Source of the DNA: Hemibagrus wyckioides
Taxonomy: Eukaryota; Chordata; Actinopteri; Siluriformes; Bagridae
Direction: 5' to 3'
Assembly: GCF_019097595.1 (NCBI RefSeq)
Contig: NC_080715.1
Span: 11,675,573 to 11,739,572 of the forward strand
Length of the DNA stretch: 64,000 bases
In this document: positions 25,098 through 39,700 of the stretch, piece by piece
Position numbering within the stretch: the stretch's first letter is position 1
Layout of the letters: each line of letters begins with the position of its first letter
The notes under the pieces: generated by a model
Seen by the model: only the letters and a program-made list of their open reading frames with translations
The model's database searches: none
Told to the model about the DNA's origin: nothing
Position numbers and translations under genes: made by a program

Positions 25098-27696
25098 CTG
25101 TAGGAACAAAATGAGATGCAACTTTACATCAACTACATCATGTATGAGGATCAGAAGGTTCCCTTAAGTTCATATGCCTGCCTCTCACTGGCCAAGCACA
25201 AGAGTGTGTGATGCACCTCTTTAAAATAGATCAGTTGTTTTCATACAGCTGAATTCAGATTCATTGAATTCCAACAAGTTCTATAAATATTTATGCATAT
25301 GCTGCTGCTTCTGTCCATTTTTGGCTTCGCCAACTTGCACTTTGTTCATGCACACAGATTTTTCTTTGCTGTCAAATGTAATGCAAAGCATCATAAAGAA
25401 AGATAATAAAGAGTTATTGATATGAAAATAAACGTGTTAATATGTTGATGTTTAAATAGGAGCATACTGCAAATAAAGGTACATATACTGTTGGATGAAA
25501 AGTCATCAGGGTCATGAAATTTACGGTAAATGAGCTGGGAAAATAGTCTATTTTATCACAATTCTAATTTGCTATTTTTATTTATCTAATTAATAAAATA
25601 ATGCCAGTGTTTTTGGTAATTTGGTGTGTTCTGCTGTAAAGAAAATCTGTTCATGGTTTGAAGGATAAACTGACCAAGCACTCAATTTATTAATGGCCTC
25701 AAATGCATTCTGTAGCTTGTTTAGTGTATTTACTGCCCAAAACATAACTGTCAGCTTGACTTGTTATAACAAACTGTCTGATACCAATAAATTAATAAAA
25801 TACAGATAAGGGCAATTTCAGTATTAAAATTCGAGCATTAAAGCTCAGTTCTGAATATGGCTCATAGACCATAATTGAGCTTTCCTAACAGATTCTTAAA
25901 AACATAATTTACTCTAACAGGGCCTTGCTGAACTTTCATCACAAAAACATATTTGTTCCAGACTGATTTTTTTAATAAAATAACTGCATCAGGAAAAAGT
26001 AAAACGAATGTTATATGCATTAGGCAGGCTGTTAGGCATGAATATAAGTGAATGTTTTATATGAAAGACACTGATGTAGGATTTCACTGTCTTTTGGAGT
26101 CAATAAATGACTTTAACAATACATTTTCCAAAGTGTTTCTGATCTAGATTCTAAATTTTTCCAGGTTTGTAAATGACTGTCTTTAAAAATCCATAATTTT
26201 TCAGACTTTATAGACCTGTACAAGAACTCGAAGCTGATTTATGAGCGTGACTCACAGCTGCCAGCTCCCTCTCCTCAAAGATCCTAGTAAGGATGAGTCT
26301 GCGCAGTGGCACGGTCATGATGAGGATGAAGGGGAAAGCCAGGGACGCCACAGTGGACTTCACCACCCACAAGAGCGCAATACACAACAGCTGGATTATG
26401 GTGAACATGTTCATACGCCATGTTTTCACCTAGGGACACATGAGGAAAAAGTGATATAAAGAAAGAGTTATATTTAACTGGAATTTGATTTCTGCAACAT
26501 TACCGGTAAGTTTGCACAAGGCTTGCTCACAAACATTAAGGATTAGTTTAAATGGACAAAAAAGAAAGTGAAGTTTTGGGCACCACCTAGTGGGTACATC
26601 AAAAGGATTTAAGGGGTACCATCATTAAATGATCGAACATTTCTCCAAGGAGATAACCCAACATGGAATATTTAATTTATTGTTTAAAATGGGATATTTT
26701 TTCACGACTCAACCCTGTCCAATGTATTCATTACATTTATTTAGTAATTAGGAAGATGCTTTTATCCAATGCAATCTGGTGCAGATTTGATCCAATGCAG
26801 AATACAATCCAAGCAATCTAAGCTGTGAAAGGAGCCCCCAAACTAGATTCCCTTCAACTGACCAGAAACAAAAGCTGGATGTTTTTAAGAGAGCGGCGGA
26901 AATCTGACAAATGTTTTCCCAGTCATGTCTCCTTACTTTAGTCACATAGTTATGATCAGGATGGTGTTTTGCAGGCGTGACCATGAGTGTGATGCGCTCA
27001 TAGAGCTGGATACCAGTCAGGGAGGTGATGCCCATGTACAGAAAAATACCAAAGAGCACAGCCAGAGGAATATGCCGCAGCACATCTGTCATCACAATGG
27101 ACATGCCTGCAGGTTTCAGAAAGAAGTACAGATATTTTAGCACAGGTAATCCTGAAATAGTGAAACAAAATACAATGCCATGGTGCCAGATCCTCATCAA
27201 TACCAAACAAATAAAACAATTCAAAATCCATACTCTATTTATTGTTAACTTCTCTTACCCACAAGTATGGACACACACATTCCAGTCAGTCTCTGCTCTT
27301 TAACCTCATGGATCATGGGCTTTTCTCCAGGAGCTGTAGCTTTGCTCATTACTGTCAGAGCATTAACATGAGTGACAGAGCGCACAGTGGCAGCTGTCAG
27401 CCATGGCAGGCCGAAGAGTGGGCAGAGAGCGCCCAGTGTCACAATCAGCAGCAGATCCAAGTGGAAACCTGAACCCTTCAACAAACGACGCTCTTTCTTA
27501 TTTACAATCAGCCTACAGCAAGAGAGAGAGAGAGAGAGAAAGTTTTATATTACCCTTAATGGCAATACCATACTAAGATACTTTTCAGCTAAAGTATTTA
27601 TAAGTACTTTGAATACATACATTTATTTATGTGCCTTTTATATGACTGTGATGATATTCCATAACTTCCATAGAGCATGTGGCTCTGCAGGTTTTG

Positions 27697-27733
<37 letters not shown>

Positions 27734-30700
27734 CTGTTTTTTTCTGCTGGCCTTTGCAAAGTATATGCTTTGTTACCAAGTTTTCTATTTTCAGTAGGGT
27801 TTCTTCCAATTTTGGTTCATGTTTGTTTATTCATTTTCTGCTTTTCCTCTTAATACTCTGTTTGCCCTGCTGACCTTGGACTGTTTAATTATGATTTTGG
27901 ATTATTCCTTTGAATTGTCTTTGTGCATGTTTGTTGTTTCCAACGTAGTGTGTTCCAATACTTCTGCATTCTTGGTCCATTGTCACTGTTTAAGTCAAGT
28001 AATTTGTTAGCCATGTTGCTTTGACTTCACCTTTCTTTTTTCTTTTTGCTCCATGTTTTTTTTTTATGTAAATAAACTCCCTCGCATTTGTACCCTACAT
28101 AATTTGTAATTTATAAACTGAAACATTATAACCTAGTGTTATTTTCTGTTTAGAATTTTCGGGTTAGGTTTTTTGCCATTTCGCATTCATTTTCGTGAAT
28201 GACTTGCAATATATCTGTCATTGTTCAAAGCAAACCTCTACTTGTGTTAAAAATGTACACAATTTTTGAATTACATGCACAATATTTATGAACAGCAAAA
28301 CATGGCATACTCGTGAGACCGTCTATCATTGCAGAAAGCAATAAAATGAGCAAACTAGCAGCATGAGACTCGATCGGAATGATGATTTGCTCTGGTTAAC
28401 AGGCAGCTCTTTATAAATAGAAATAAAAAGTTAGATGGCAAAGTAATCTCAAAAGATTTTACTGCTTAGCAACTTTAGTGTTTATGTAAAAAGTAATGAA
28501 TATTATTGCCCTAAAATGAATTGTTATATGTACATTGGAATTTTGAGTTTCAAATTCACATCACATCCCAGTAAAAATAATGGGGTTTGAATGCTTTGTT
28601 GAACTTGCTTCTTGGTTTGGGTTAGATTAGAGATGATTACTATGGTTGAATTTGTGGTGACAAAATGACCTCTGTAAGAACAACATGTAATGTAAATCCA
28701 TTGTGTTACCAGAGGATTTTAATTCAGTGTAGATACAAGAAAAACACAAAATGACACAAAATGTAAAACTCACGGTTAAGACAGAAAGCCAAACTCACGT
28801 CGTAATCTGCGTTTCCATGAAGATGAGGATAAAGACGAGAAGGGCGGGCACCACAGAGGCTCCCATCATCCACGTGGGGAAGGCTTGTTTGTCTCCAAAT
28901 GGGTTGATGAACCAGCCTCGTTTGTCGGGAGATGTGACCGAGAAACCAGAGGGCACGTTCAGTTTCTGCAACCACAAAAACACTGTTGCTCAGATCCCAG
29001 GCCTCGCTGGTCACTGAGCCATGCCAAACATTTAACCGCATTCTAATATGCACTCTGAAAGAAACCTGGCTTCAATTACAGGCAAGTATTTAATAAAGCA
29101 TATGAGCAAGCAAAGGACATCAGAATACACACTGTTGCTCGGTGGAGATGACATGATAGAGTGAGATTTCAGCATTTTTACCTGCGTGTAAGTGTCAGGG
29201 ATACAGAGGTCCACTACTACAGATAGCAGAATAGAGATGGGTATGCCAAAGTCTCCAATAATTCTCCTGACCTTTAAACGACAAAATAGAGAAACAATAT
29301 GCCTGAAAAAAAAAAAAAGACTTCTCAAGCCCCTACACTCTTGTGTGCTCTCTTCTTTAATACGACAGGTTTCAGATCCAGGGTGTTAGTTTTACAATTA
29401 CCCAGTGTTCAAGATGGTTCAACAATCATGAAAAGAAATCAAATCTCCTTTTTTAGTTGTTAGTTGGAAGTAGCTTGGTGCAATCACATCAGCTAAAGCA
29501 TATTCTGGCTGATGACATCATGTTTTTTTATTAACATAGCATGCACAGATCGCAAATCAGTAACATGCAGATATTTTAAAAAATCAGCACGATGTTGCCA
29601 TATAAATCCTGTGCTGTGACATTCACTTCAAAGTTAAACATAGTGGGAGAAAATAAAGGCATTAGAAAAACAAACAAGCAACAAGAAACTTTGTTAGAAC
29701 AGGATCCTGTACACCCTGTACTTGTTGTCTTAGTCTACAATAATACACTTAACTAGCTAATTAGCTTGCCATGTGTTATTATACCGTACCACTTGTTAGC
29801 CTAGTTTCCAGGCAACCTAAACAATACACTGGTGCTTTTATTTGCCTTGTGGTTTAACTAATAAATGTATGCTGTGTCCACACCTGTACACATAAACTCA
29901 ACATATCCTGACTCCAGGGCCATGGTTCATCACGATATAGTAAGTGCAGTACAGTTTAATTAAATTACACTCCTATAAATATACTGAATATTTTATGTAT
30001 AACAGCTACACAATATGGAAAGAGCAACATAAGTGTACGTGTGTGAAGCATTTACCTTGCCACCAAGGAAGCGACTATTACGGAATTTTCGAAGGAAGAA
30101 GGCCACAAAGAAGGTTCCCACCATGAGCACAAGGGAGAGAAGGGCAGTGTTGGGCTGGTTTAGAAGAGGACCTCCAGTCTGAACAGGATTTTCTGATTCT
30201 GGCTGTCCATGCACAGGATGGTCTGGAGAGACTGGGTAGGTCTTCATTAGTGGGTGTTCCTGGAATACCTACAATCAAAACCACTGCTGTCATCATCAAA
30301 TACCTTCTTACACCAACTGAAAGAGATTGGGGTGGATGAAGATTATAGACTTTTCCTCACAATTGATTGCCTCTCAGAAAAAATTAATAATGCATTCATA
30401 GCACATGACTTAAGTCATGTGCTAATGACCAAAATCAATCTCAACTACTTCATGGCACTGTCTACTAAAAGCAGTAAAGAAAAAAAATTAAAAGAAGAAT
30501 TTAGTTAGGACTTAACTCTATATGTCTATTAAACACTCACTGGTTTTTAGAGAATGGGTCAATTAACATACACAAATCAGGCATAACATTATGACCACCT
30601 TCCTACTATTCCGTTGGTCCCCCTTTTGCTGCCAAAACAGCCCTGACCCGTCATGCACTGTGAATTCTGACACCTTTTTATCAGAACCAGCATTAACTTC

Positions 30701-33700
30701 TTCAGCAGTTTGAGCAACAGTAGCTCGTCTGTTGGATCGGATCACACGGGCCAGCCTTCGCTGTCCACGTGCATCAACAAGCCTTGGCCACCCATAACCC
30801 TGTTCCTTCCACCCGGTTCACCACTGTTCCTTCCTTGGTCCACTTTTGATAGATACTGACCACTGCAGACCAGGAAAACCCTACAAGAGCTGCAGTTTTG
30901 GAGATGCTCTGGTCCGCTCGTTTAGCCGTCACAATTTGGCCCTTGGTCAAACTCGCTCAAATCCTTACGTTTGCCCATTTTTCCTGCTTCTAACACATCA
31001 ACTTTGAGGACAAAATGTTCACTTGCTGCCTGATATATCCCACCCACTAACAGGTGCCATGATGAGATAATCAGTGTTATTCGCTTCACCTGTCAGTGCA
31101 ATGTTTTGGCTGATCGGTGTAGTATAGTTTAGCTTTCTAAATGTAATCAGTTAAGGGGTTTTCCATGGAAACAGCTAAATTCTGAGCATGAGCAGTTAAA
31201 AAATTCAGATTAACACATACAAAACCATTCATTTTACTCTGGAGGATGTGAATGTACTTTACCATTTGAACTTATTTGTTGTACACAGTTGAAGCTTTGG
31301 TATCAGTGGAGTACATCTACACCATGTATACACCGTGTGCACAGTTCATTTTTTCAGGCAGTGTTATAAATAGTGTGATTTTCAATTTAATACACATAGA
31401 TTAAATCCGAAAACGATTTTGTCTACTTTTTGTGATTGTGTGCACTGGATTATTACCTTGAACAGTTTGGAGAAGGTCTCACAGATAAAGATGAGGGAAA
31501 TAAGGAAGGCAAAGATCTCCTGAGTGAAGGGTGAGATGTAACGCACAAGGAAGCTGCCCTCTGCCGCTACAATCACCAGAACGATGAAAATGAGCCAGAA
31601 GCCGATCCACACTCGCCCTGTGAGGTACTCAAAGCCCTGCGCCTGGCAAAACTGATCCACAAGAGCAGAGAAATAAATACTATAAAGACAGCCTAATTTA
31701 GTGCAAGCTAAAATTTTAATCAGGAAAAAGAATTTAGAATATTTAATGGGTTGAACTGCCATGTCACTGATTATTTAACTAAAACCATGTGTGCAAAGTG
31801 GTGCTTTAGTCATGGCTGACAAATGTTGGACCCTGACTTTAATTACTGGATAATCTCCAGTGAGTGAGTCAACATCATATCAGGCTAAAGTCTAAAAGAT
31901 TACCGTCACACCAACACATTTGGTATGAAGTAATATAATGAGCTATGAAACTTTCACCACTCAGTAAGTCCTTCGTACTGAGCACTGACAAAACTGTTGG
32001 TAGGCTCTGTGGCTATGTGGTCTAAAGGGAGTTTACCTTGTAGAAGGCCTCCTCAAATACCAGAAGAGGCCCAGAGAAGCCTATAATGAGCAGTGGCTGT
32101 CCTGCCAGCAGGGAAAACAGCACCCCGACTGCTGATGTCGAGATAATGAGCTCAGACACCCCCATCATACCTTGAGTCTTCTCTCCTAAATAAACCAGAA
32201 CATTGGTGTCTGAACACATTTTTTATGGTAACAAATCCAAATGAAACTAATTTCTGACAGCATATATAAACCTCAGTCTCATTGTGAGAACTCCACTCAG
32301 TCAGTAATGGGAGCTCAGGATCAAACCTCATTTATTTTCCGTAACTGTTTAGCCTGGTCAAGGATGCAGTATATCCAGAGCCTGTCCCAGGAACACTGGG
32401 CATGACTTGGGATACACTATAGATGGGATGCCCGTCCATTGCAAGCTTGGCTCCAAGCTCTAATACATTCACACTTATGGCCAACTTTATTGCATCGCCA
32501 ATCCACCTCCCACTATGTTTGTGAGAGATAGGAAGAAACTAAAGAGCCTTGAGGCATGCAAAACCCAACACTGGCAATAACCTAAGCTCAGGATTGTTGG
32601 CAATAATTAGTAGTTTAATTTAGTATATTTAGATCCAACTCATGGTTGGCACCCCATCCAGGGTATCCCCAGCTTGTGCCCTGAGTCCCCTGGGATAGCC
32701 TTCAGGTTGCCTTGACCCTGTGTTGGATAACAGTACAGAAAATAGACGAACGGATGTATCCAGCTTGTATTAAGCCTGTTGTATACTTTGTTACTCCTGA
32801 ATAATAAGCTATAAAAGATATCAAACACTACTGCATAGCAAACACTTCAATTACCTAGCAGTCCCCCAAAAGTGATGGTTGGTGAGAGGGCAGCAAAGTA
32901 GATGAAAATGACAGCGGCGATGCACTGCGTATCCACCGCATCCTTTAGATCGCTTAGATAGTGTGGGTAGCGCCGGCGAATATCATGGATCAGTCCTCCG
33001 AATGGGATCCCAGAGCGTTTCAGCGGGTCCACCTCTAGTTCCTCATCCTCCTGATCATCTTGACTGAGATCTAAGACAGAGCACAGGATGCATTTAGATT
33101 AGTACTACAACTGTTTTACCTGTAACTGTACCTGAAAAATGTATGTCTGAAAAATATATACAGAATTTATTATGCCATGCAAAATGTAAGTGATATTTCT
33201 TAAATGTCAGCAGAAGAAAATCACCTATTCAAATGTAGGACTGAGCAAGATTACATAATTTAACAAAACTCTAAGAAAGGGAATCATGGATTATATCCTG
33301 AACCACACAATATTCAATTCAATTCACTTTAATTCAATTCAATTCAATTCACTTTAATTTATTTGTATAGCACTCTAACAATAGGCATTGTCTCAAAACA
33401 TCTCTACAACATACAAATTCAGGATATAAATTACAAATGTTTTAATTTAAATTTATCCCTAACAAGCAAGCCAAAGACGACAGAGGCTAAAGAAAAACTC
33501 CCTGAGATATTAGGAAGAGTCCTTAAGAGAAACACACAAGCCTCCCAAAAACTATGTGTCAGAATACTGGCCCATATTTTCCATCAGGATTTATTACTAT
33601 GCTATTTTACTTGATGTTAAGTGTACTTGTAACACCACTTTTCATAGCAACCTTTTCCACCAGAGGTAGGAATAATCTAGTGAGATTTACAATCACAGAA

Positions 33701-36700
33701 ACTCGAAACTCTCCAGCGAGCATGAATCTTTGAGGCAGCAATATTTCCCATTGCGCCACCATGCCATGTCTACTTATGTTTCCAATTTCTAAATTTGTAA
33801 ATAAAAACCACACTTACATTTTGTCTCCTGATTAGGTCCTGCCACTCCACTAACGCCCTTCTTATTCTCTCTTTCCTTGCGCTTGCGTAGCATCTGCTTC
33901 TGGAAGGAGGCCACCGTCTTCAGCAGGTCCTTGCCTTCTACGTCTGAGGGTGGAATCACAATGCTGCAGTCCAGGAACTCATTAATACCATTCAACAGAT
34001 CCTGACGGTCATCAGCGAAGTAGGCCACTTCATGGAAGTTCTGTAAAGAGAAAGAGAGACAGAGAAACAGATAAAAATGTTACATAGAACTGTCAGACTA
34101 TGCCACTGGATTAATTCGGCTTTGTGCTTGAGCTGATTCCACACAAGTAGTCTGATGTCAGAATCTTATGAGACAAGCTTCTGTTATTGCATGGAAAACA
34201 ACAAACTACAAGAGACTATGTTACTGCAAGAGTAGAAATGAGAAACACTGGTTTGACCCAGCATTTGCGATTTATTGCAGTGATTTAAAATCCTGATCTT
34301 AAAATGATATCCTGAACATAGCTGTTCTACCCCTGCTCCAGCTAATCACATCATTAACAGGCACAATATTATTTTTAAAAATATACAGGCCAAAGGCACA
34401 AGTCATTGGAACCACACTATTGTATGCCTAATCTACTCTCCTTAAACTTACCCTTTGCAAAGTTTCTTTTATTTATTTATTTATTTTTATCGTTTTTTCT
34501 TGTCAGGGTTGCTGATTATCAATAACCTATAATGTCTATTAGAATAACTTGTGATTCGAACTCAACTTGATCTGTCTTGCAACTGTTCTCACACAACAGT
34601 CATTCTACTTGTCCTCCAATAAAGCCTACTTACTTTAGACCCCAGAAATTGGATTTATTTTCATGTACTCAAAAAGACAATGTATAAATGAAGCACATAT
34701 AAACACTTATTTAAAAAAAAGGAAGACAAAATAATTATGTAAATCTAAACATTACATGGAGGATTTGAAATACTTGTGTGAGGACTAACTTTATCAGACA
34801 TTAGTGTGGAAAAGGAACGTCCAATCTCGTGATAGTCCATGTTACTCTGCGATGGACCCAGTAGCACAAAAATAAAGCGCACAGGAACTGGAACCTCCAG
34901 AACCGATTCCAAGAGGACTGCTTCATTCAGGCGCACAAATGCCATCGCAGGCTGCTCCAGAAACTCCACACAGCCTAGACACACACACACAGATTTTTTT
35001 TACTATCCTTCCACTGCTACAATTGTTAATGCAGCAAATTCATGATATACCTACAACTAAACCTAATCCGAATCTTAGCAATCTCAATTTTTTTTTTTTT
35101 TTTAATAAAACCTTTATGTGGTTTTTAAGCCATTTTCTATGTGGGGATGAGCCAAATGTCCCCACAATGTCAGAATGATTAAATCTTCCTCTTACTGCTT
35201 TCACAAGATATAAAAGCCTCTTTCTCTCTCGCTCTCTCTTTAGATGAATCTGAGCATAAGAGTTTTATTATTTTCATAACCAAAATTAGACGTGACAATA
35301 TAGAATCGGATAATCCAGCAAGGTCACAGTAAAGTGTTATTGGCACTCTGCGTTGTGATGACTTAACATAATCTTTGGCTTTGAAAATGAAATAAAAGAG
35401 AAATGAAAAACCTGAAGCAATCCTTTGCTTACCCACTAAAACCACTGTGGCCTCAGCATCCTTGGGGATCTTTGCCAGCAGTTTCATAGATCTGGCTGCA
35501 GCGTGTGCCTCTGCAGGAACGGGGTGCAGGTTTTTCTTTCATTAACAGGAGAAAATAGTTAGTTACATATTAATGCTAAACACTGGCTGTGGTTGAAGTG
35601 TTTTGGCAGGCAGTGCACACAAACGTCACACCGTGGCTATATTAAAGATTTCAGTTCCACATGTAAGTGTGCATGTGTGTTCGTTACTGCTCTTTAGATT
35701 TAACGAACCGCTTTGCCTGTCTTTAATCAAGAGGCATAAATGTACAGGATTAGGATAGCAACTTGCCAAATGGTCAGTCATTTTAAAATCATTTAACATC
35801 ATGACTTTTTTATATGTTTTATGGGATGAATGTGCCAACATTTTCAGCCATGGGGAATATTAAAAGTTTCACAGCTATTGTGTGAGGAGACTTTAACAAG
35901 AAGCACCTGTGTACCTCCGAGTCATGCACATGTGCTGATATAAACCGGTCCGTCTAAAGGTGCAAGCACACCATCCTGTCCAAGCGCATATGCATGAAAC
36001 TCTAATGCATGAGTGGATAAATGGAGCAATCTTCAAGCGTCTTCTCTGAAATAAAGCTACCTTTTTATCTGAGAGTCAGTGAGGAATCACAGAATGTGTC
36101 ATTCAGGTAATAAGAGGTTAGGATACATGCTAAGAACAGAGCGGTTTGAGCATAGTCTGCAGCATGTGCATGTCATAGCACGCAACTATACAAGAGACTC
36201 ATGGAAAAGTTGCCAAATAAAAATAAAGCATGAGATGTAGTAGTCTCAGAACATTTATTTTGATGTTCTGTTGTTATTGCTGAAACTTGGATTTGGTAAG
36301 ACGGCTTTAAGTTATAATTCCCATGATCATAAAATTTTAAATAGTTTATTTTGCAGAGTTGTTATAAGCATTATTTGTTATATCCTGTGTCTGAATGTTC
36401 TTTGTGGTAACTAGCTTGCTGTTTTCTTAGCCAGAGACATGAACACCCGGGTTAAATAAAGGTTCAATTAAAAAAAACAAGCAAAAAAATAATCAAACAC
36501 CTCTTTGTCGTGCTCGGGTGACTTTGTGTCATGGTCCTGGGCCACTAGCGGCAGGCTCGTGTCATGAACATGGTTGTGGTTATGGCGCAAGCTGCCCAGG
36601 CTGGTGATTGAATGGTTTCGGTGAAAACGGCCCTCCTTCTCATCATTCGGGTGACTGGAAAAAGGGAAGGTCATGTCAAATAGAAAGTCATGATTTTCGC

Positions 36701-39700
36701 AATTCTCTCATATCTCTGTCAACTCTAATCCATTCTTTTTGTTTTATTCGGGAACATGTGTTCTGCCCTGCAAGACAAAAGAACACAATATGCCCATGGT
36801 CATGTTGATCTTGGTTTGCGTGTATTTATGATGGTTCCAGCTTCGGGTTCAATATTTGCAAACCAAACAGAGAAACCCCACATTACATGATATCAAAATC
36901 CAAATTGCAAACCAAACCACATTTTCCATTCAAGCTAAGCAAATCATGCCAAAGAAATCAGTCAGAATTGCAAAAGCTACAAACAGGCCACATGTGGGCC
37001 CGATAACATCAGGGGCTATTTAAACAGAAAATATGAGTCGTCAGTCCACAGTGACATATAAACATGTGCACAAAGTGATGTGAGGCATTATTATTATTTT
37101 TGAAAAGGAATGATTTTTTCTTGCATGCCACATTGTGTGTGCGCTCTGAAGTCGACTGATGAATCAGCTTTTCCACTCAGCTGCTGTATCGGTGCTGGAG
37201 CTGGTGCTGTTAACGCAAACCAAGAATCAGTCAATACCTATCACACTTTCTATCCTGTTTGAAAGGATAAATATTGTTTAATCATAGTTTTGATTACATA
37301 ACCATAAATAGGATGCATAAAAATGTTAATTATGGAGGGTTTTAGAATATTGTAAATTGTGGCTTGGAGAATATATTTTATCATACTCAAATTCTTTACT
37401 GTGTATATGACAAACCAAGCATGTACACAATATAACAGATACAGAACAGCATGATGATGCAGCAAGTGGGTTTCCTCCAGGTTCTCCTGTTTTATTCCAG
37501 CTCCCAAATATATGCCAGCGACTCTAATTGCCCCCCAGTTGTGAACAAGTCTGTGAATTTGGGTGTTGTTCACTGCGATTGATGTATTCCTGCCTCACAC
37601 AGAAGGCTCTGGATTCCTCATGACCCTGCCCTGGATAAAAGGGTTACTAAAGATTGAATGAATGAATGAATGAATGAATGACAGATACAAGTTTTCACTT
37701 CTGCTTTATAGCTGTATAGCTGCTCAAAGGATATTTTGTTAACATTATCAGTAACAATGTAGCTCCTACTTAAAATGATGTAAGCACCATTAAAACAGCC
37801 CTTGCTTCCAGTTCAAAGTTACATAATTTACTCCAGATGTTTTCAACAATAGCCTTCAAAAATCCATCTCAGTGTTAGTGTCTTATTTACGGGCAGTCAT
37901 AAAAGAAACCTTAAAAGTTGCTGTCATGGCAATAATAATTCTGCCATTAATTTCCTGACATCATCAGCTCTTGGTTCCAAAACAGCAGCATTTTGGTGCT
38001 GAAACCAAATCTGGTTTGAGAATCTTCATCTCTTTTGCTGTTAAATGGTGAAAATGGGAATAGGCATCTGGCACCTTGTCTGTGGAAAAGGGCAAGCAGA
38101 GTTGTGGGTTTTACCACCTCATACACATATGCTGTCAACACAATGCCAGCTACTGACATCAGTGCTCTTGTTAGGTCCAAGCTTAGCTGGTCGTCTAAAT
38201 GCCACAGGCGTGAGTCCTAAACATGAGTAAGCTGCATTTTACTACAGTTAACACTGATTAGTCAGGAACATGAGGAAGAGGACTACAATTATTAGCTATT
38301 TATTAAGCTTATCAAGAATGACATTAAGCCATAACATCAAGGCTCATGATTATTCATTAAGCCTTATAAAGAAAATTCTTTTTGTGTGAGTGCAAGTGTG
38401 CCTGTCCAGAATATATGTGTGTGTACTTGTGTTTTATTACTGAGCAATAGATACTCTAATAAATGGCTACAGGTGCTCCATCTGGTTCTGGACCACCTAG
38501 GGAGTTAAGGATATATTTGGATCAGACCTGTAAATGATTGTAATGTCTGGGAAACATAAAGCACAGACAGGAAAATGAAGCCAGAGCCATGCCTGTGAAA
38601 CATTCTGCATTAAAATAAAGCTGAAATGGCGATGCATTGTGAGATCAGATATCTACAGAATATATATCTATGGCAAAATAGATCTAAAACAGATTGTGAG
38701 AACATAACAGACATCTAAAACATACTGTAGACAACAGGAACAAATATCTGTGACATATGTCTATAATGTATAAGACTAGAATGCAACAGGAATCTAGAAA
38801 GCAACTGATATCACGGGCAAGGGCACCTAACCATCACACACTCATGCTCATCTAGAATATATCATTCCAGATTTAGCCCCCCTTTTTGCTGTTATAATAA
38901 CCTCAACTCTTCAGGGAAGGCTTTCCACTAGATTTTGGAACATTTCTGTGGGGATTTGTGTGGAACCCAGATAAGGATGTGTTCCCTTCTGAGTCCCTTT
39001 TGGTTCCTTTCAGGATTTCCTAATATCATCTAAGGTTGTTTTTCCTTGCCACATCTTCCTCTGCCTTGCTCAATATAGATATAAATAAATATAAATAAAA
39101 TGTGTAACTTAATTTTATTCTGAATTTTATATTCCTGTAAAGCTGCTTTGTGACAGTGTCCACCGTTAATAGCTCTATAAAAATAAAATTGAATTGAGTT
39201 GAGTTTAGTTTAATTTAGTGAGGTCAGGGACTGATGTCGGGTGAGATGATCTAGGGTACAGTCTTAGTTTTAATTCATCCCAGACTGTGGGGATGAGATC
39301 AGGTCGGTGCAGGTAACATTCTTCAAAGTTCTTCCACTTCCACCTTGTCAAACCATGTCATGTCATGGTCATCCATGAAGGCTCTGTCTTGGACTTCCTT
39401 TGCACTCTGATTCATCTAAATTCAGCAGTATGTCCATGGCCAGTTCTTCTCTCCCTCTATCAAGAGTTGTGTAATTACACAACTCTTGATGGTGTTCAAG
39501 GCAGCGGGGTTCCCAGGAATGCCACCCTTCTGTACTGAGGTGGATTTGTATCCATTCCAGAGAAAGAAAGAACTCAGTCAAATGTTTCACAATGATGCTG
39601 TGGAAAATCTTTCCATCTACATTTAATAGCAAGATGATCCACTAAATTGCCTACCTTGCGCATCTGCCTTAAAAAATATCACAATATCTTTTCTTCAAAA

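Noticed and set aside
27372..27797. 141-codon plus-strand ORF
   Set aside because: It is antisense to an slc4a3 exon and then runs through a GA repeat and an AT microsatellite.
30056..30259. Internal CAG acceptor giving an exon that starts EHPLM
   Set aside because: It would remove VFQ from the conserved KVFQEHPL; the acceptor at GATTGTAG nine bases further out restores it.
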